From an uncultured Pseudomonadota bacterium (GTDB taxonomy: Bacteria > Pseudomonadota > Gammaproteobacteria > Burkholderiales > Methylophilaceae): 64,000 nt of DNA. The stretch spans positions 20,921 to 84,920 of the forward strand of contig CAIRBH010000003.1 of the NCBI GenBank assembly GCA_903876765.1, given 5' to 3'. The notes below the pieces were generated by a model. That model was not told where the DNA came from and made no database searches. It saw nothing but the letters and a program-made list of their open reading frames with translations. Within the stretch, counting starts at the first letter, position 1; the number at the start of each line of letters is the position of its first letter. The position numbers were made by a program, and so were the translations under genes. This document shows positions 63,824-64,000 of this stretch, piece by piece.

Positions 63824-64000
63824 TTATAGGCTGAATACTGTTAATGCACCGCCGCCAGGAGCAGCGTTGTATTTAGTTAATTCAGCATAACCACCAGCAG
63901 CGCCTAAAGCGTCTGTTGGGTTAGTCATACCAAGGTTCATCGCAACGCCAGCCCAGCCACCGATACCTGATAGCACGCCAACGTGTTGTTTACCTTTGTG
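63824..64000 (-). CDS. xoxF: XoxF-type (lanthanide) methanol dehydrogenase, C-terminal fragment
   Basis: Minus-strand translation HKGKQHVGVLSGIGGWAGVAMNLGMTNPTDALGAAGGYAELTKYNAAPGGGALTVFSL*; runs off the window. Confidence 0.88.
   Translation of the reverse strand, partial: HKGKQHVGVLSGIGGWAGVAMNLGMTNPTDALGAAGGYAELTKYNAAPGGGALTVFSL

Overview
This 64 kb chromosomal segment looks like a methylotrophic betaproteobacterium, probably Methylophilaceae; that assignment is inferred from gene content only. Most of it is ordinary core genome. It contains aspS-DUF502-fmdB, rsmE, an argA/argB locus, slmA, cca, slt, lpxC, a complete dcw division/cell-wall cluster (mraZ to ftsZ, minus strand), the RNase P RNA gene, pyrC, rsmI, trxA, rho, rpmE2, an NAD-dependent formate dehydrogenase operon (fdsGBA-fdhD-fdsD) divergent from moaA-mobA-moeA, tonB, a sensor kinase, bcp, phoH, lplT and ndh. 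It ends with a lanthanide-methanol-dehydrogenase-type cluster: xoxF C-terminus, xoxJ, xoxG and a second lipoprotein cytochrome c. The best leads are: (1) an XRE-type HTH domain fused in frame to the N-terminus of N-acetylglutamate synthase (ArgA), with an intergenic region made largely of palindromes and direct repeats that could be its own operator; (2) a small accessory islet after aspS with a candidate stand-alone HEPN RNase (RNHLEH motif), an orphan addiction-module component and a Phd/PIN toxin-antitoxin pair, next to a nested inverted repeat; (3) a sensor histidine kinase split by an A9 tract (frameshift, slippage or phase variation) with an unusual H-N H-box; (4) the xox cluster, in which terminator-like hairpins separate successive genes and soluble and lipoprotein cytochrome paralogues sit side by side; (5) a decayed wHTH-HNH nuclease and several structured intergenic regions around rnpB and mraZ. 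No CRISPR array, tRNA gene or intact transposon was recognised. All family calls are by eye, with no database search.
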